Assembly: GCA_964541485.1 (NCBI GenBank)
Contig: CAZIQL010000057.1
Span: 1 to 16,542, forward strand
Reading direction: 5' to 3'
From: SIG299 sp964541485
GTDB lineage: Bacteria; Bacillota; Clostridia; Lachnospirales; Lachnospiraceae
DNA: 16,542 bases
The position numbers were made by a program, and so were the translations under genes. Positions 1-7,078 of the stretch are shown one piece after another (the first letter of the stretch is position 1; each line of letters begins with the position of its first letter). The notes under the pieces were generated by a model. It was not told the DNA's origin. It did no database searches and saw nothing but the letters and a program-made list of their open reading frames with translations.

Positions 1-2
1 TG

Positions 3-233
3 TCCGGCATCCCGGGAGGCGGCGGCACCGGTGAGCTTGCCCTGTGTACGATTTTCTTTCCGGACCAGCTTGCGATTGCTTACCCTATCGCCCTTGCCCT
101 CGGCAATCTCGTAGACCCACCGGCAACAATGCTGAATGCCGCCGGCGACTACGTGGTAAGCTACATCGTATCCCGTTTTGTGGACGGCAAGGATTGGCTG
201 AAGAAAAAAACAGAGCACAGGCAAAACAATTAA
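3..233 (+). CDS. Dicarboxylate/amino-acid:cation symporter, C-terminal fragment
   Basis: This is the last 76 codons of a gene whose start lies left of the window; the frame begins at base 3 and ends at TAA 231-233. It reads GIPGGGGTGELALC, then a hydrophobic stretch, then GNLVDPPATMLNAAGD, and ends in a basic tail. The glycine-rich GIPGGG loop and the L-V-D-P-P-A-T-M-x-N-A-x-G-D segment are typical of the last transmembrane region of the DAACS (SDF/GltP-like) family, which imports dicarboxylates or acidic amino acids with Na+ or H+. In these carriers this part helps form the substrate and cation sites. The substrate cannot be told from the fragment. Transcription ends at the hairpin at 329-353. 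Confidence 0.8.
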   Translation, partial: SGIPGGGGTGELALCTIFFPDQLAIAYPIALALGNLVDPPATMLNAAGDYVVSYIVSRFVDGKDWLKKKTEHRQNN

Positions 234-324
234 AAAATGGAATGTAGAATGTATGAAGTCTCCCAAAACGGGAATACTGAAATTGTGAATATTGTTCTCC
301 TATTTCCCGTGACGAAGGGAAAGA

Positions 325-360
325 AAAAGTCATTGGCACACTCCGCCAATGACTTTTTTT
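325..360. terminator. Bidirectional rho-independent terminator
   Basis: GTCATTGGC (329-337) pairs perfectly with GCCAATGAC (345-353) across a 7-base loop. Five A lie on the left and seven T on the right (354-360), so it can act on both strands. It separates the symporter (plus) from the convergent CPBP/S41 gene (minus, ending at 368). Confidence 0.85.
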
Positions 361-367
361 GTGTCGT

Positions 368-2704
368 CTACTCCGAAACCGCTCTCCTATATACTTCATC
401 AATTCCGTTTACGTATCCCTCAAAGGTTTGTACCACTTCAACATCCGGCATTACACCTTTGTACACATTTTTTGAACGCTTATGAATGACATGACAATAG
501 TCTTCATGAGTTGGAATACCTAACACACTACCGGTATTGTAAAGTGCAACCTTCTGAACAGCAGTATAATTATGCACTGCCAATCCGGTTTCTTCCCCGT
601 ATAGTGTCACATCGTCAAAATAAAGCAATGTCGTATCAATTGCATCTACTGCTGCCGAAAAGGTTGCTTTTCCTATCAAAAGCTTAATTGGATACTGCTC
701 CAGATAGCTTTCATATTTTGCCACGGCATCGTTCCAGAGAACCTCACTGCCTCCAAGATTATTTCTAAGATCCAGAACAAAGCAATCAATGTCCCCCTCG
801 TTTTCTTTCATATCTTCAATCAGTCGGTCAAAAAACTCTGCAAAATACGGATATCCGGAGTCTTCTCCCTTGTAGGTAGCATCCGTGCACTCATTATATT
901 GCAGATACAGTGCCCTGTTCTCCTTATCTATCTCATAATAAAATGGTGGATAGCCCTCCGACCTGTATACCGCCTCTCCATATGGCAATTCCTCTATTTC
1001 AGAAGAAATATTTGCAATGGACAACTCCTGACTGCCATCAATTTTCACAGCTTCTATACTCTTTGTAAATACAGTCCCATTTTTCTCAAAGGTAAACGAG
1101 GCCTCTGTTACCCCTTCCTCAATAATTTCCAAATACTCTAATTCACTCTGATGAAATCCTTGGGAGGAGTTGCTTTCAAAACGGTATTTCAGAAAGCTTT
1201 CTGTTTCATTGGAATAAATTCTGTCATAGCGCGAAAGCACTTCATCGATCCCAATATCATTAATGGCAATCAGTTTCGCACCAATACACTCCTTATATTC
1301 TTCCAATGTGGCACTGATATAAAATCCGTCCGAAAACCATTTGCCTGCAAGCAAATAGGAAGAATAATAATCTTCCGTTTTGAACGCCGATGACGACTGA
1401 AAGCTCATATGCCCTATATGAAGATCAGAAATAAGCTCCTGAATATACAACGTAATCTGATCATCATTCAGTTCCCCGGTTTCAATCAACCGAATCAGCT
1501 CATCGAGTCTTGCATTTCGTTTTTCTGCGGAAAGAAATTCCCTGACACCGGCTGCATTTTTCAGTCCATTCCGCAAGGGTCCGTCAATATCTGCAATCCA
1601 CGCTTCTTCATGCTCTGTCTTTTTCTTTTCCTCCTGCATCTTGTACGAGACAAAAGAATTTGCCACTAACAGAAGAAGGAAACAAACTATACCCAAGTTT
1701 CCAAATGCCCTTCGAAACCTCTTTCCCTCCATCCGGGCAGGTGCTTCGACCAAATACATCTTCCTTCTCTTTACTATCCATAAGACAATGCCAATCAAAG
1801 CACAAATTCCAAGTATGGCAATCCATACAGCGAGCAAAAGAATCGATGGCAGCACCTTCCACGCAAGTATTTTAGTCGATTCTGTATCAGTATCCATTGC
1901 CAAAATTTCGTTTACCAATTCCCAGTCAATTTCTTGATATAACAAAAAAGGCACTACCTGAAAGGATAAATTGGAAATTATATGAAGCACAACGGTATAC
2001 CATACTTTTCCCGTTCTTATGTAAATATAGGCAAAGAAAGCACCCAACCCGGTCGCAAAAAAAAGCTGCGAAAGATTTTCCTGGTACAAACCAAACAGCA
2101 AGCCGGAGATCAGAATTGCTATCCCTTCTCCATATTTCTGCACTCTGTCAATCAGAAACTTTCTGAAAATCAGTTCTTCCACTATCGGCAGACAAAAACC
2201 AAGTGCCAATAGGCTAAGGATGGCACCGGAACCCGTCATGAGTCCCGTTCCGCCTGTCTTTGGAACAAGTTTCACATCAAATAAGATATCGCCGATAAGC
2301 GTACCCGGTAAAAGAATTCCTGCACTCATCAACATACAACACAAAAACTGTCCTACAGTCATCTTCTTTTGCTCAATCGTAGTCTTCTCGCTTCTTCGAT
2401 ACAGCAAATATACAATCGGAAAAGCAATCAAACACGCCGATACCATACCTTTCACCCAAGGGTACCATACCTCATTTACTACATACCTTCCGAATAATGC
2501 CACCATTACACTTCGATACACAAGCTGCGTCGCTAAAACCAAACCTGCATACAAGGCAATTTCCATGCATACTTTTGCATAGGCCTGTCTTGCACCGGTA
2601 CATGCCTTTTGATTTTCATTATTTCTCAACATTAACCCATCCGATGCCGCCTTATTTTCCACTTTACTATCCTCCATTTTCCCATCAGATCCAAACCGAT
2701 TCAA
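368..2704 (-). CDS. CPBP (CAAX protease-like) membrane domain fused to S41 peptidase-like domain
   Basis: A 778-residue protein (TTG start; an in-frame ATG at 2677, residue 10, is also possible). Residues about 42-260 are a multi-helix CPBP/ABI domain. EELIFR (176-181) matches motif 1 (EExxxR) and HIISN (241-245) matches motif 3. In motif 2 (FxxxH) the metal-binding His is Gln208 (FGLYQEN), so zinc protease activity is doubtful. Two further membrane helices lie near 286-312 and 336-353. Residues about 365-778 resemble S41 (tail-specific/C-terminal processing) proteases: SDLHIGHMSF (427-435), DLRNNLGG (645-652), and TFSAAVDA (681-688), whose Ser683 sits where the S41 nucleophile is found. Its orientation suggests the S41-like part is outside the cell. 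It appears monocistronic, ending at the shared terminator. A role in membrane or surface proteolysis is inferred; the substrate is unknown. Confidence 0.8.
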   Translation of the reverse strand: MNRFGSDGKMEDSKVENKAASDGLMLRNNENQKACTGARQAYAKVCMEIALYAGLVLATQLVYRSVMVALFGRYVVNEVWYPWVKGMVSACLIAFPIVYLLYRRSEKTTIEQKKMTVGQFLCCMLMSAGILLPGTLIGDILFDVKLVPKTGGTGLMTGSGAILSLLALGFCLPIVEELIFRKFLIDRVQKYGEGIAILISGLLFGLYQENLSQLFFATGLGAFFAYIYIRTGKVWYTVVLHIISNLSFQVVPFLLYQEIDWELVNEILAMDTDTESTKILAWKVLPSILLLAVWIAILGICALIGIVLWIVKRRKMYLVEAPARMEGKRFRRAFGNLGIVCFLLLLVANSFVSYKMQEEKKKTEHEEAWIADIDGPLRNGLKNAAGVREFLSAEKRNARLDELIRLIETGELNDDQITLYIQELISDLHIGHMSFQSSSAFKTEDYYSSYLLAGKWFSDGFYISATLEEYKECIGAKLIAINDIGIDEVLSRYDRIYSNETESFLKYRFESNSSQGFHQSELEYLEIIEEGVTEASFTFEKNGTVFTKSIEAVKIDGSQELSIANISSEIEELPYGEAVYRSEGYPPFYYEIDKENRALYLQYNECTDATYKGEDSGYPYFAEFFDRLIEDMKENEGDIDCFVLDLRNNLGGSEVLWNDAVAKYESYLEQYPIKLLIGKATFSAAVDAIDTTLLYFDDVTLYGEETGLAVHNYTAVQKVALYNTGSVLGIPTHEDYCHVIHKRSKNVYKGVMPDVEVVQTFEGYVNGIDEVYRRAVSE

Positions 2705-2785
2705 TTAACTATAGAACAACGGTCTTCTCTTTCCAGCTAAAATCTTCTCTTGGTACGACACGTCCAAAAGACATGGTAGCACACT

Positions 2786-2794
2786 ATTTTACCA
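2786..2794 (-). promoter_or_regulatory. Possible extended -10 promoter for the CPBP/S41 gene
   Basis: On the minus strand this reads TGGTAAAAT, an extended -10 (TGn-TAAAAT) about 80 bases before the TTG start. No convincing -35 is present, so this is a weak call. Confidence 0.3.
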
Positions 2795-2861
2795 CATACA
2801 AGACATAAAACACATCATTTTTCAATATATTAATACCAATCTGTCCAATAAGGAATGTACC

Positions 2862-3767
2862 ATGAAACACTTCTTTTCTCATCTCATTTCTTCACGAAGC
2901 ATCCGCCGCAATCTTCCGCGCTTTATCGGAGTCGGTTTGTATGTTACATCCGCACTTCTCCTTGTTGCCATCATCACTGACCGCGTCACTGACGGAGCGG
3001 TACGAGAAGCACTCATAGACCATACCGTTTCCAGCAGCTCATCTTCACTTATTAATGAAAAGAAACTGCCGATTTATTGTGTAAAAACAGACAAAAAGCA
3101 GATTGCGCTGACATTTGACGGAGCGTGGGGGAATGAAGACACTGCCACCCTCCTTGATATCCTCGACCGTCAGGGAGTCAAGGCAACCTTCTTTTTCACC
3201 GGAGGCTGGATTTCCAACTTCCCGGATGACGTAAAAACTATTCTTGAAAAAGGGCACGAAATCGGTAACCACAGTGAAAACCACAAGCAAATGTCGCAGC
3301 TTTCCAAGGAACAGTGCATTCAGGAGCTACAAATCGTGCATGATAAAGTCAAGGAACTCACCGGAGTTGAAATGACCTTATTCCGCCCGCCATTTGGCGA
3401 CTATGACGACACAGTGATTGAGGCGGCAAACGATCTTGGTTATCATGTAATCCAATGGGATGTAGATTCTCTCGACTGGAAAGACTACGGAGCCGACTCC
3501 ATTATACATACCGTTACAAATCACAAGCATCTTGACAATGGCTCGATTATTCTCATGCACAACGGTGCCAAATACACGAAGGATGCGCTGGAGCAGATGA
3601 TTATAGAGTTGAAAAATCAGGGATATGAATTTGTGACCGTCTCGGATTTGATTTATAAGGAAAACTACAAAATGGACCACGAAGGCCGACAGTATGTAGA
3701 CGGACTTTCTTGTCCTCCGCAGGCAGATGTGACACCGACACCGAGCGGAATTCTTAGAGAATACTAA
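2862..3767 (+). CDS. Membrane-anchored polysaccharide deacetylase (NodB domain, PdaB-like)
   Basis: 301 residues. The ATG is preceded by AAGGA at suitable spacing. Residues 21-40 form one N-terminal membrane helix, followed by a Ser-rich linker (57-62) and a NodB domain from about 78 to 265. Motifs in order: TFDGAWGN (84-91), H137-SEN-H141 (the metal-binding HxxxH), RPPFGDYD (175-182), D200-VD, and LMH (231-233). The form FDxAWGN replaces classical FDDG and is seen in PdaB-type spore-associated deacetylases. The enzyme most likely removes N-acetyl groups from peptidoglycan or another surface glycan outside the membrane, using a divalent metal. A second, truncated copy of its last 100 codons lies at 4575-4877. 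Assignment to sporulation is inferred; a vegetative PgdA-type role is possible. Confidence 0.87.
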   Translation: MKHFFSHLISSRSIRRNLPRFIGVGLYVTSALLLVAIITDRVTDGAVREALIDHTVSSSSSSLINEKKLPIYCVKTDKKQIALTFDGAWGNEDTATLLDILDRQGVKATFFFTGGWISNFPDDVKTILEKGHEIGNHSENHKQMSQLSKEQCIQELQIVHDKVKELTGVEMTLFRPPFGDYDDTVIEAANDLGYHVIQWDVDSLDWKDYGADSIIHTVTNHKHLDNGSIILMHNGAKYTKDALEQMIIELKNQGYEFVTVSDLIYKENYKMDHEGRQYVDGLSCPPQADVTPTPSGILREY

Positions 3768-3778
3768 ATACAACAAAA

Positions 3779-3820
3779 GGTGCTGTAATAGTCAAAACTA
3801 CTACAGCACCCTTTCTTGTT
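3779..3820. terminator. Bidirectional terminator between deacetylase and DUF2442 gene
   Basis: GGTGCTGTAATAG (3779-3791) pairs with CTACTACAGCACC (3798-3810), with one A/C mismatch and a 6-base loop. A T-rich tail follows on the plus strand and an A-rich stretch precedes it, so it serves both convergent genes. Confidence 0.8.
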
Positions 3821-3829
3821 CTTATATTT

Positions 3830-4129
3830 TTATACACTATCCAAATACAAAGCATCCTTGCACAAATCAATTCTGTTATTCCAATGTACTGAACTATCTA
3901 CCGTCTCATCAATGTCCCATGCTACGTTGCCAAACTCATCCAAAAAAACTTTACTGAATTTTGCCTGATTCTGTAGTATAGCAAACACTCCCTGAAGCTT
4001 GTCCTGCATACTGTAACGCTTGATTTCTCCATTATCAAAAGTCAACCGCAAAACATAGCCTTCCAACGGCTCAACAGCAACGATTTTTCTCGGATTGTCA
4101 AAATATTCTTTTACTCTCGGTTCTAACAT
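3830..4129 (-). CDS. DUF2442 domain protein
   Basis: 99 residues from ATG 4127-4129. This start has AGGTGG five bases upstream; a GTG at 4138 would add three residues and has a poorer site. The sequence has the DUF2442 pattern: an N-terminal beta hairpin (AVEPLEGYVLRLTFDNGE), a middle segment ending in FSKVFLDEFGNVAWD, and the final acidic-aromatic stretch with DALYLDSV. DUF2442 is a small beta-rich domain, widely found directly after DUF4160 as here; the pair is often suspected of forming a small two-gene module. The function is unknown. The gene lies 9 bases after the DUF4160 stop and is certainly co-transcribed with it. Confidence 0.82.
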   Translation of the reverse strand: MLEPRVKEYFDNPRKIVAVEPLEGYVLRLTFDNGEIKRYSMQDKLQGVFAILQNQAKFSKVFLDEFGNVAWDIDETVDSSVHWNNRIDLCKDALYLDSV

Positions 4130-4138
4130 GCGTTCCAC

Positions 4139-4405
4139 CTACCTTAAAGGCTCAATTGTAAACAGTTCCTGTCTCTGTCTGGCAAGATACCAGTTCTCCT
4201 GCAATTCCTCTTGATGTATAGCCGCCCATCCCAACAGCATCTTCAACTGTTTGTTCGGCATATCGCCATTGATTTTTTCAATTTCGTTAATGTCAATACA
4301 ACACTCATATTCTCCGTAATATGCATGAAAATGCGGTGGCATATGATCGTTATAGTTGATTGTTATTTTAATTCCCCGAAACATACAAATAATTGGCCTT
4401 ATCAT
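4139..4405 (-). CDS. DUF4160 domain protein
   Basis: 88 residues. It shows the DUF4160 signature: an N-terminal RPIICMFRGIKITINYNDH, PPHFHAYYGEYECCID, then GDMPNKQLKMLLGWAAIHQEEL followed by W. The conserved H-x-PPHFH cluster could bind metal or nucleic acid, but no activity is established. It is the first gene of a two-gene operon with DUF2442, driven by the promoter at 4454-4483. The AGGAGG ribosome site (4407-4412 on the plus map) is only one base from the ATG, closer than usual, yet the family alignment supports this start. The pair lies between an intact deacetylase gene and a fragment of a second copy, suggesting it came with a rearrangement. Confidence 0.82.
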   Translation of the reverse strand: MIRPIICMFRGIKITINYNDHMPPHFHAYYGEYECCIDINEIEKINGDMPNKQLKMLLGWAAIHQEELQENWYLARQRQELFTIEPLR

Positions 4406-4453
4406 ACCTCCTGTCGTAATTCATCAAACACTGTCTTTACTGATTCCATTTAT

Positions 4454-4483
4454 AGTATATCAGTTTATCTCCCCTTTTTGCAA
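4454..4483 (-). promoter_or_regulatory. Sigma-A promoter for DUF4160-DUF2442
   Basis: On the minus strand TTGCAA (4478-4483), an 18-base spacer, and TATACT (4454-4459) lie about 50 bases before the DUF4160 start. Confidence 0.65.
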
Positions 4484-4574
4484 CCTGTTTTATACTTATG
4501 TACAAGTTCCTTAATACGCCACAACTATCTCTTTTTTCCACGTTTCTTTTCCATCGAAAACTATATCCAATCCC

Positions 4575-4877
4575 GATTCTCTCGACTGGAAAGACTACGG
4601 AGCCGACTCCATTATACATACGGTCACTAATCATAAACACCTTGGCAACGGTTCCATCATTCTCATGCACAACGGCGCAAAGTATACGAAGGATGCCTTA
4701 GAAGAAATGATTATCAAACTAAAAGAAATGGGATATGAATTTGTGACTGTCTCAGATTTGATTTATAAAGAAAATTACAAGATGGACCACGAGGGCAGAC
4801 AATACGTAGACGGACTTTCTTGCCCGCCACAGGCTGATGCGACACCAACACCGAGTGGAATATTGAGGGAATATTAG
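4575..4877 (+). pseudogene. Truncated duplicate of the polysaccharide deacetylase 3' end
   Basis: The 100 codons up to TAG 4875-4877 align without gaps to residues 202-301 of the deacetylase at 2862-3767, with 94 of 100 residues identical by hand count. Only the last motif (LMHNGAKYT) and the C-terminal tail remain; motifs 1 to 3 and the membrane anchor are absent, so it cannot be an active deacetylase. The first 47 bases (4575-4621) are identical to 3465-3511, whereas about 51 of the next 252 bases differ, nearly all at silent positions. The reading frame is intact, suggesting recent truncation. No start or ribosome site in frame is evident upstream; an internal ATG at 4665 gives only 70 residues. 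Confidence 0.88.
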
Positions 4878-4900
4878 TATAATAGGACTGCTCTGATTCT

Positions 4901-4941
4901 AAAAAGTTCACGGACAGATATGCAATCCACATATCTGTCCG
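4901..4941 (-). terminator. Terminator ending the long minus-strand gene run
   Basis: CGGACAGATATG (4911-4922) pairs perfectly with CATATCTGTCCG (4930-4941), 12 bp with a 7-base loop. On the minus strand it is followed by TGAACTTTTT. It lies just past the YdcF-like pseudogene and ends that transcript. Confidence 0.72.
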
Positions 4942-5197
4942 AACAGCATCCTTTGCAATGTTTCTGCCCCCCGGTCGGCCACTCCAAAATATTGAAGTTT
5001 CTCTGCCGGATAACCCAACTTTGCCGCATACATGGAAGCTCTCCTGAGCAAAAAAGCATTGCCACTTCTCCCATCATAATGTCAATGATGTGATTTCCCA
5101 GTACGATGACCAAGTCACTAGGACTCAATTCTTTGGCCTCTGCCCCGATAAATATAAAATCTGTGATTGCCTTAATTGTCGGCGATGGATAATTCAT
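4935..5197 (-). pseudogene. Broken YdcF-like (DUF218) gene
   Basis: It starts well: ATG 5195-5197 has an AAGGAGA ribosome site. Residues 1-48 (...ELSPSDLVIVLGNHIIDIMMGEVA) resemble the N-terminus of YdcF-type DUF218 proteins, where S-D-x-I-V-L-G-N opens the domain. The open frame then runs into cysteine-rich, family-unlike sequence. The frame shifted by one base continues with family-like sequence: SMYAAKLGYPAEK and LQYFGVADRGAETLQ, matching the region after the central core. The central part, including the usual S-G-G loop, is missing. I read this as internal deletion plus frameshift. Normal family length is 180-250 residues; only about 85 remain. Confidence 0.65.
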
Positions 5198-5249
5198 GTT
5201 TATTCTCCTTTTCTACTACCTGTCATATGTCAAGTAGCAGGACATTCTC

Positions 5250-5513
5250 TTACCATATCACAAAATACACCAACAATGCCGCTTCAACCACAAGAATTGC
5301 CGGCATACCGAATTTGAAATACCAGTGCTTTGTCTTGTGACGGAACCAATACATACCAAGTGTGGTTCCAATGCCTCCTCCAAGAATCGCCACCAAAAAC
5401 AGTGTCTTCTCCGGGATTCTCCACTGGTCCTTCTTCGCCTTTCTTTTGTCTGCCCACATCACATAGACGCCCGCTAAATTGATTATCACCAGATAAATTG
5501 CTAAAAATTCCAA
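5250..5513 (-). CDS. DUF1294 small membrane protein
   Basis: 87 residues from a TTG start with upstream AAGG sequences. It follows the DUF1294 (COG3326) plan: a first helix (about 3-20), the conserved DKRKAKKDQWRIPEKTL loop, a second helix with GGGIGTTLGMYWFRHKTKH, and a last helix (about 68-86). The W-R-I-P-E and F-R-H-K-T motifs are diagnostic. No molecular function is known for the family; in some bacteria the domain is fused to a cold-shock domain. It follows the Nudix gene on the same strand after 45 bases and probably shares its transcript. Confidence 0.88.
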   Translation of the reverse strand: MEFLAIYLVIINLAGVYVMWADKRKAKKDQWRIPEKTLFLVAILGGGIGTTLGMYWFRHKTKHWYFKFGMPAILVVEAALLVYFVIW

Positions 5514-5558
5514 CCTTCGTTTTTCCTTTTCTTTTAAATATTCCGTTGCAATTCCTTC

Positions 5559-6047
5559 CTAAAACTCCTCTAGCTCTGTAAAAATCACACCATACTCTGT
5601 GGTAACTCCGCCGTACAATGCATCCGTATCCTTGCCGGTATCCAGATAGTGTCTAATGACATCCTTTGCAGTAAACGGCATTTCTAACTCTAACAGCGCC
5701 TCTTTGGAAAACCACTGCAAAGAACCTTCGTTGCTCACAATCTCCTCTACTCCCTCTGCCAACTCCGCAAAGAAGTAGTAGTTTTGTCTGATTTCATTGT
5801 TTTTCAAACGAAGCGTCACGTACCGCATCGTCAGGTTTTTAAGATGTTCCTCCGTCAGTCCGGTTTCTTCCCTGAGTTCTCTTAGCACACACGCCTTTGC
5901 ATCATTCAATTCTTCCTGCTCGAAATGGCCGCCTGCCGTTCCGGTATAGGAGTTTCCAATCACCTTGGATCCCATGCGGTATAACAATAGGAATTTGTCA
6001 CCTTTCGTCAAATAAATTGCGGTCATGTTTCTTAATCTTCCGTTCAT
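5559..6047 (-). CDS. Nudix hydrolase
   Basis: 162 residues; ATG preceded by GGAGAG. The Nudix motif starts at GGHFEQEELNDAKAC and ends RELREETGL (near residues 39-62), with the catalytic RE-x-x-EE core intact. Two extra residues lie between the first Gly and the Arg compared with the canonical GX5EX7RE box, a variant known in Clostridia relatives annotated as 8-oxo-dGTP or NUDIX-domain proteins. Such enzymes cleave nucleoside diphosphates linked to another group using Mg2+; the substrate here is unknown, with housecleaning of oxidised nucleotides one guess. The gene lies 54 bases after the methyltransferase gene. Confidence 0.87.
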   Translation of the reverse strand: MNGRLRNMTAIYLTKGDKFLLLYRMGSKVIGNSYTGTAGGHFEQEELNDAKACVLRELREETGLTEEHLKNLTMRYVTLRLKNNEIRQNYYFFAELAEGVEEIVSNEGSLQWFSKEALLELEMPFTAKDVIRHYLDTGKDTDALYGGVTTEYGVIFTELEEF

Positions 6048-6101
6048 ATTATCGTTCTCTCCATTTTTCAGTTTTATATCACTCTTCCACGAGTATTTCC
6101 T

Positions 6102-6686
6102 CTATAGTTTTATCAGTTTCCAATACTGTGCCTTGAATCCGTAGGTTTCATCCAGCAGATAATTCTCCACCTTCATCTTCCCGGCACAAACAGAAAACAC
6201 ATCCTCTTCCTTTTCTTCCTCATCCAGCGACTGATAATACATCGCCCCACCTCTTTTTAGCATACTGAATGCCTTTTCTAAAATCCCCCGGAACAATCCG
6301 CTTTCCATTCTGGCAGATCCCACCATTGTAACAATAGCAAATGTCTCTTCCTGACCTTCCACACACATCACATCCGAATGAATGATGTTAATGTGGTTTG
6401 GATTTTTCTCGTTTAACAGACATTCCCTTAATTGTCTGCAGCATTCCTCATCAATATCAATGCTCGTCAGTTCTCCCTCCGGAATCTGATACGACAAATA
6501 TCTATCCCAATATCCTGCCCCAATTCCGATATTACACACTTTCATGTCCGGCTTAATTTCAAAATTCTCTTCAAAAAACTTTGCAAACATATACTCCAGA
6601 TATTTATTTTCCACAGACAGGTTCCATGGCCCCGCCTCACTGTCATACTGCGCTCCATAGGCTTTTAACAAAAAATCTGCATCCAT
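6102..6686 (-). CDS. Class I SAM-dependent methyltransferase
   Basis: 194 residues from ATG 6684-6686, one base after the stop of the pyrophosphatase-like gene (TAA-G-ATG), with AAGGAG and GGGGAA upstream inside that gene. A longer frame exists to 6725 but would start inside the neighbour. Motif I is VCNIGIGAGYWDRYL (a V-x-x-I-G-x-G-x-G loop that binds S-adenosylmethionine), followed by the acidic end of strand 2 in LTSIDIDEE. A further strand, ETFAIVTMVGSAR, and the K-R-G-G turn (MLKRGGAMYY) complete the Rossmann fold. The substrate cannot be told. The tight coupling suggests balanced expression with its upstream neighbour. Confidence 0.83.
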   Translation of the reverse strand: MDADFLLKAYGAQYDSEAGPWNLSVENKYLEYMFAKFFEENFEIKPDMKVCNIGIGAGYWDRYLSYQIPEGELTSIDIDEECCRQLRECLLNEKNPNHINIIHSDVMCVEGQEETFAIVTMVGSARMESGLFRGILEKAFSMLKRGGAMYYQSLDEEEKEEDVFSVCAGKMKVENYLLDETYGFKAQYWKLIKL

Positions 6687-6687
6687 C

Positions 6688-7068
6688 TTATTCCCCTTCT
6701 CCTTTATCTGCTGTAAATTTTCCATTCACATTCAATTCTGTCATATGCTCCCGAATCCAAGAGTCAAAATACTGCTCTTGAAAATGCACCTGTTCCATGA
6801 TTTCCTCTTTGGAAAACCATCTTCCTTCCGGTGCAACCACCCATTTTTCTTCCACATCATCATTCCGGTGGATAATGGCAATCAAAGCCCCGGTAAACTT
6901 CTCTACCGCTTCATCCATGCCCAAAATGTAAGCATCCTGCTCCTCGCCGTCCGGAGCAATAATGCCCTCTATGTAACCATAATTGATTGGATAATAAAAA
7001 TCTTTTCGTTCCGGGTGATATGTCCCTAGTGGTCGGTCAATGGTCACTGTCACTGTTTGTCCAAGCAT
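6688..7068 (-). CDS. Inorganic pyrophosphatase-like protein (short family I form)
   Basis: 126 residues with AGGAGGAG just before the ATG. It has family I pyrophosphatase-like segments: VTVTIDRPLGTYHP, then YYPINYGYIEGI, and PDGEEQDAYILG, which recalls the metal-binding D-G-D-P-x-D-x-x loop of Ppa. Only part of the acidic set is kept (D-G-E-E-Q-D), and at 126 residues it is shorter than normal Ppa (about 170-180). Short Clostridia relatives are annotated as inorganic pyrophosphatase, but hydrolysis of pyrophosphate has to be regarded as unproven. It sits between the AAC(6')-like GNAT (10 bases upstream) and the methyltransferase. Confidence 0.72.
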   Translation of the reverse strand: MLGQTVTVTIDRPLGTYHPERKDFYYPINYGYIEGIIAPDGEEQDAYILGMDEAVEKFTGALIAIIHRNDDVEEKWVVAPEGRWFSKEEIMEQVHFQEQYFDSWIREHMTELNVNGKFTADKGEGE

Positions 7069-7078
7069 GATTCTCCTC

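Noticed and set aside
85..402. Open frame of 105 residues on the minus strand
   Set aside because: It is antisense to the symporter and runs through the terminator hairpin; composition is Arg/Ser/Pro-rich with no family likeness or ribosome site.
2220..2582. Plus-strand frame of 120 residues and similar ones across 899-2808
   Set aside because: All are shadows of the CPBP/S41 gene on the other strand, whose conserved motifs prove the minus frame.
4211..4630. Plus-strand frame of 139 residues opposite DUF4160
   Set aside because: Antisense to DUF4160 and running into the deacetylase fragment in the wrong frame; no ribosome site or motif.
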